Source: G963667675 sp964291545 | Lineage (GTDB): Bacteria; Chloroflexota; Dehalococcoidia; Lucifugimonadales; UBA3495 | Direction: 5' to 3' | Length of the DNA: 64,000 nt | Assembly: GCA_964291545.2 (NCBI GenBank) | Contig: OZ219861.1 | Span: 558,001-622,000 of the forward strand | Made by a program: the position numbers and the translations under genes | In this document: positions 60,774-64,000 of the stretch, piece after piece | How positions within the stretch are numbered: the first letter of the stretch is position 1 | Layout: each line of letters starts with the position of its first letter | The notes under the pieces: generated by a model | What the model was told of the DNA's origin: nothing | The model's input: only the letters and a program-made list of their open reading frames with translations | Database searches by the model: none

Positions 60774-61439
60774 TCATGCGACCGGCGCAATGACTTCCGG
60801 CCTGTCGTTGGCTACCGAGTTCACAAGAGTAGAGACCTCCTAGACCTCCGTCTCGTCAGCGGGATACGGGGTCAATAGGCTGCCGAGAGCGTCAGGGTCT
60901 TCCAGGCTCTTGTCCAACCAGAGATCCTCCATCTCCCTGGGCGGAATGACCGGCATGCGGTCGTGTATCGGCCTGAGCACATCGTTGGCCTCGGTGGTAA
61001 TGATGGAGCAGGACGGTATGCGGTTCCCATCCGGGTCCGTCCACACGGACCACAACCCGGCGAATGCGAAGGGCTCCCCCGACCGCAGGACGATGCGTAT
61101 GGGCCTCCTGGCCTCGCCAGTCCTCTGCTACTCATAGAAGCCGTCCGCCAACACAAGGCACCGCCGGCGCCTAAGGGCGTGGCGGAAGGCGGGTTTCTCG
61201 GCCGTCGTCTCCGCCCTGGCGTTGATCATCCTGGTCCCGATCTTCGGGTCCTTGGCCCAGTGGGGAATCAGCCCCCAGCGCATGAATCCTGCCCGTCGCC
61301 TTTCGCCACCCGTGACGGTCAGGGCCTCCTGTGTTGGGGCGATGTTGTACCTCTTGTGGTAGGCGTCGCCGTCGAACTCGAACTCAAAACGCCGCTCCAG
61401 TTCTTCCAGGTCCGCCATCAGGCTGAATCTGCCACACAT
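60774..61439 (-). pseudogene. SRAP/YedK-family gene with two in-frame TAG codons at Trp positions
   Basis: SRAP proteins (HMCES/YedK) use Cys2 to cap abasic sites in single-stranded DNA. The frame 61439-60774 is 222 codons, the normal length. It starts MCGRFSLMADLEELERR (Cys2 present) and includes YNIAPTQEAL and RMINARAETTAEKPAF. It has TAG at 61130-61128 after LADGFYE, where the family has Trp (FYEW). It has a second TAG at 60842-60840 after DETEV, before EVSTLVNSVANDRP, again where Trp is common. Other Trp codons are TGG. The sequence is otherwise well conserved. Confidence 0.85.
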
Positions 61440-61718
61440 TTCGCATCAATAATGAACCCTTCCATGCTGTCTGTGCAACCCGTGGCGTCCTCGATCTTTC
61501 CAGGCTAGGGGTAGACAGGCGGCATGGATACGCGTGCCTGACGGCCCGAAAGTCGGCGGCTGATGCAAAGACCGAACGGACGATGCTGATCCGTCACGGC
61601 CTTGCCCCCTTCTCTGCATCCTCACTATCATGTTATTCAACGGAGTAGGGCTGTACCTGAAACCTGGGTAAGTCACTCTACTATTGCTGATGTACAACGA
61701 AACTAAGCGGCTGGATTG

Positions 61719-64000
61719 ATGTCTATGGGCTACTGCGATTCTGAGGATACAAATATCCCACAGGGGACATCTGGCAATACTGGTTCATCGGAGTCGTTGT
61801 CGGGCACGAGTCCCTACGCCACTGGCGGTGGGGGCGTGACGTTTGAGCGTAAAGTGGCAGTACAGTACTTGGCTCATCTTCTACTTGGTGACGGGGCAGC
61901 GGAGTTCGGAGAAGGTCGTCTTGCCGTCGCCGTGGAGTTCCAGCAGTCTCCAGGCCATCCGGTAGATGACTTGGTGATTCACGCTGCGAACCCCGATGAG
62001 GCCGAGCCTTCCTTGGAACTTGCCCTCAGTGTTCGGCGTTCACCGAATCTGGTGCAGAGCGATGAGTCAACTCAAGAGTTAATCCGAGATTTTATTCGTG
62101 ACGTGCTCAAGGTACGGGCTGATAGTCCAGAACTGCGCCTAGGGCTAGTCGTAGCGGGACCGCAGCCACACGCACAGCAACTTGGGAAACTTGCTAGCCT
62201 TGCCATGGTTCAGATGGACGCTTCCGGATTCTTTGACCTAGTCCACACACCAAACAAGTTCGATGCGGGCGTTCGAGGCCGGCTTGAGCATATGAGGAGA
62301 CTGGTAGCGACCGCTCTGAAAGATCTTGGTGAGACGAATCCTGACATGGAGATGGCTCAACTGCGCACATGGCAACTACTGTCACGGCTCACGGTTCTCA
62401 TGCCAAGACTTGAGTCCCCAGACGAAACAGATTGGGCAGAAGTCGAGAACAGGCTGATCGATGTGGCGAGAGGCCTAAACCTGGCAGGAGCAGGAAAGTT
62501 ACGCGACCGACTGTTGGCATTAGCAAGTGACTATTCCCCGAAATCAGCGCGAGTTGATGTCACGATTTTGCGCCGCGCCGCGCACGATACTCTGGACACA
62601 AAATTCCGGCGCCACAAGCAGGGATGGCAGATACTCGATCACCTGCATGGCGGCGCACTTGCTTCGTTCCGTGATGAGATCACCGACGGCGACGGTGTTC
62701 GCTCCGTGCGTCTTGACCGAAGCGACGAGGCCGCCCGTTTAGTTGCAGCGGTAGAAGGAGCCGATGCTGTCGTTCTGAGCGGGCCATCTGGAGTTGGTAA
62801 AAGCGCACTAGCCATTGCAACGCTCAGCGATGGGGATCCTGACACTATGCAAAGGTTGTGCCTCAACCTTCGACAGTTGCCGAAACTGACAGTCGAGTTC
62901 GAGGCGCGTCTGGGCCTTCCCCTTTCTGAGCTTCTGGGCGAGATGAGCGCCCCACTACGTGCACTTGTCATCGATGGAGCCGATGCCGTCGCGGAGGGCA
63001 TGGAAGATGCTTTCCGCTACTTGATTTGTGCCGCAGCGGAAAGCGACGTAAAAGTTGTAGCCGTCTCCGGAATGGATACCATGCAGATCGTCTATAGCAT
63101 AGTCGGCGACCGCTTCGGTCAAGGCGTTGCCAAATACTCGGTGGAGCTGTTAACCGACACCGAGCTAGATCAAATAGTCGAGACCTTCCCTGAGCTGGAA
63201 GGCCTCACTTTGAATTCCCAGTCGCGCGAATTGTTTCGTAGGCTTGTGGTAATAGACCTACTTGTTCGCGGTCAAATTAGTGGAGTTCCGTTGACCGATG
63301 CGGATGCGATGTTGGAGGTATGGTCCGGGCTCGTTCGTCGACATGAGCGTTCGGACAGGGGGCTTCCCGACGCCCGGGAGTCAGTGCTCCTGCAACTGGC
63401 TAACCTCTCACTCAATAGCGGCGATAGGCTCGGCGTCATAGGCCAACTCGATGCAACTGCCGTCATTGGATTGCGCCAGGACGGATTGCTTCAAGGGTCA
63501 ACTGAGAATCCATTCGCCAGTGGGCCCGATTTCGCCCACGACGAGGTGCGTCGCTACGCGGTCGCCCGCCTACTGCTACTCGACGGAGACCCAGCCGCAA
63601 GCATCCTGAATGCCGGAGCACCGCGGTGGGTTCTCGGAGCCGGGAGGCTAGCGTGTCAGTCGTTGCTACAAGAATTAGACGAAGCAGGCGCACCGCTGCG
63701 CGGCAGATTCGATACATTGCAGAGTTCCTTCGACACGCTCATTGAGGCTGGATACGGAACCCGTTGGGGTGATGTACCTAGCGAAGCTTTGATAACACTC
63801 GCCGATTCTGTAAGGGTTATCAGGGACGCCTGGCCCAACTTGCGGAGAAATGATGATGCTGGTCTGCGAAGGCTTGCACGGCTTGTCGAGCAGCGACACC
63901 GAGGTACCAACGGCATCGTTAACGTTCTAATCATCGCACCGATCATCGAGCTATTGCTTGAAGACAGGGAGCCGTGGAAGGCAGGCGCCCACGCCAGCAA
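61719..64000 (+). CDS. Large P-loop NTPase with N-terminal nuclease-like region (partial, runs off window)
   Basis: The frame is open from ATG 61719 (or 61725) to the window edge, at least 760 codons. The N-terminus has GGGGVTFERKVAVQYLAHLLLG (residues about 37-58), then VDDLVIHA and LELALSVRRSPN, a pattern like PD-(D/E)XK-type nuclease domains fused to NTPases, but with Arg where the catalytic Lys is expected. Walker A GPSGVGKSAL is near 354-361 and a Walker-B-like LVIDGAD near 415, followed by helical repeats. This resembles STAND-type NTPases of antiphage systems. Function is inferred only. Confidence 0.7.
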   Translation, partial: MSMGYCDSEDTNIPQGTSGNTGSSESLSGTSPYATGGGGVTFERKVAVQYLAHLLLGDGAAEFGEGRLAVAVEFQQSPGHPVDDLVIHAANPDEAEPSLELALSVRRSPNLVQSDESTQELIRDFIRDVLKVRADSPELRLGLVVAGPQPHAQQLGKLASLAMVQMDASGFFDLVHTPNKFDAGVRGRLEHMRRLVATALKDLGETNPDMEMAQLRTWQLLSRLTVLMPRLESPDETDWAEVENRLIDVARGLNLAGAGKLRDRLLALASDYSPKSARVDVTILRRAAHDTLDTKFRRHKQGWQILDHLHGGALASFRDEITDGDGVRSVRLDRSDEAARLVAAVEGADAVVLSGPSGVGKSALAIATLSDGDPDTMQRLCLNLRQLPKLTVEFEARLGLPLSELLGEMSAPLRALVIDGADAVAEGMEDAFRYLICAAAESDVKVVAVSGMDTMQIVYSIVGDRFGQGVAKYSVELLTDTELDQIVETFPELEGLTLNSQSRELFRRLVVIDLLVRGQISGVPLTDADAMLEVWSGLVRRHERSDRGLPDARESVLLQLANLSLNSGDRLGVIGQLDATAVIGLRQDGLLQGSTENPFASGPDFAHDEVRRYAVARLLLLDGDPAASILNAGAPRWVLGAGRLACQSLLQELDEAGAPLRGRFDTLQSSFDTLIEAGYGTRWGDVPSEALITLADSVRVIRDAWPNLRRNDDAGLRRLARLVEQRHRGTNGIVNVLIIAPIIELLLEDREPWKAGAHAS

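Noticed and set aside
60774..61439. Genome-wide reassignment of TAG to Trp
   Set aside because: Other genes use TAG as a normal stop, for example the coupled island protein (50024-50026), both small DUF2283-like genes and serS, so a global code change is not supported.
47893..64000. Second attachment site as a direct repeat of the tRNA-Ser 3' end
   Set aside because: I scanned for the segment containing ttcgaatcccgcc and ctctccgcca and found no copy before the window edge.

Overview
The window looks like a GC-rich bacterial chromosome segment, probably from an uncultured Chloroflexota lineage (Dehalococcoidia or SAR202-like). This placement is inferred from gene content and not proven: a heterodimer-type methylmalonyl-CoA mutase, a CoxL form-II-type molybdenum hydroxylase, a K+-type membrane pyrophosphatase, a PAC2 protein, and frequent TTG/GTG starts. 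No rRNA is present to settle it.

Positions 1-47,800 are mostly chromosomal backbone. From left to right on the minus strand come an oligopeptide ABC ATPase (cut by the window edge), a PHP protein, FtsK, RNase J, a family-4 uracil-DNA glycosylase, and the block DUF177-rpmF-fabD-nusB-acpP, which has a good sigma70-type promoter. A propionate/methylmalonyl-CoA block follows (mutase large subunit, acyl-CoA dehydrogenase, epimerase, B12 subunit), then tRNA-Gly(TCC), serA, a PAC2 protein, an HNH protein, holB, a DUF433/DUF5615 pair and lysA.

Positions 21.1-24.0 kb form a repeat-rich accessory pocket. It holds hairpin repeats, a 24-bp minisatellite, remnants of an HTH gene, and an IS110-type element inserted inside a copy of the hairpin repeat. 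The leader of that transposase folds by eye into two guide loops whose sequences match the actual insertion site and the element ends, so it is a strong bridge-RNA candidate.

Positions 24.0-47.8 kb return to metabolism. They carry a three-subunit molybdenum hydroxylase (S-L-M order), surE, a lipoprotein, and a trpA-aroH-aroF-greA-lysS-serS run. These are followed by a CPBP protease, a GatC-like/amidase pair, a trehalose-phosphate synthase, hppA, a halogenase-like flavoprotein, small redox proteins, signal peptidase and a Rieske ferredoxin.

At 47.83 kb a tRNA-Ser(GGA) is followed directly by a P4-type integrase and an AlpA-like regulator. I read everything from there to the right edge as an integrated island. 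Its cargo includes a roughly 600-bp tandem duplication carrying two small paralogous proteins, next to a 537-residue protein built as A-A'-B-B' with related domains. It also has an HNH nuclease, a GNAT, a transglutaminase-like protein, a deaminase-like gene broken by one TAG, and an IMPase-like protein lacking a metal ligand. The last genes are a CYTH protein, a SRAP (YedK) gene with two TAG codons where Trp is expected, and, running off the edge, a large P-loop NTPase with an N-terminal nuclease-like region that may be a defence protein. The distal att site was not found and probably lies outside the window.
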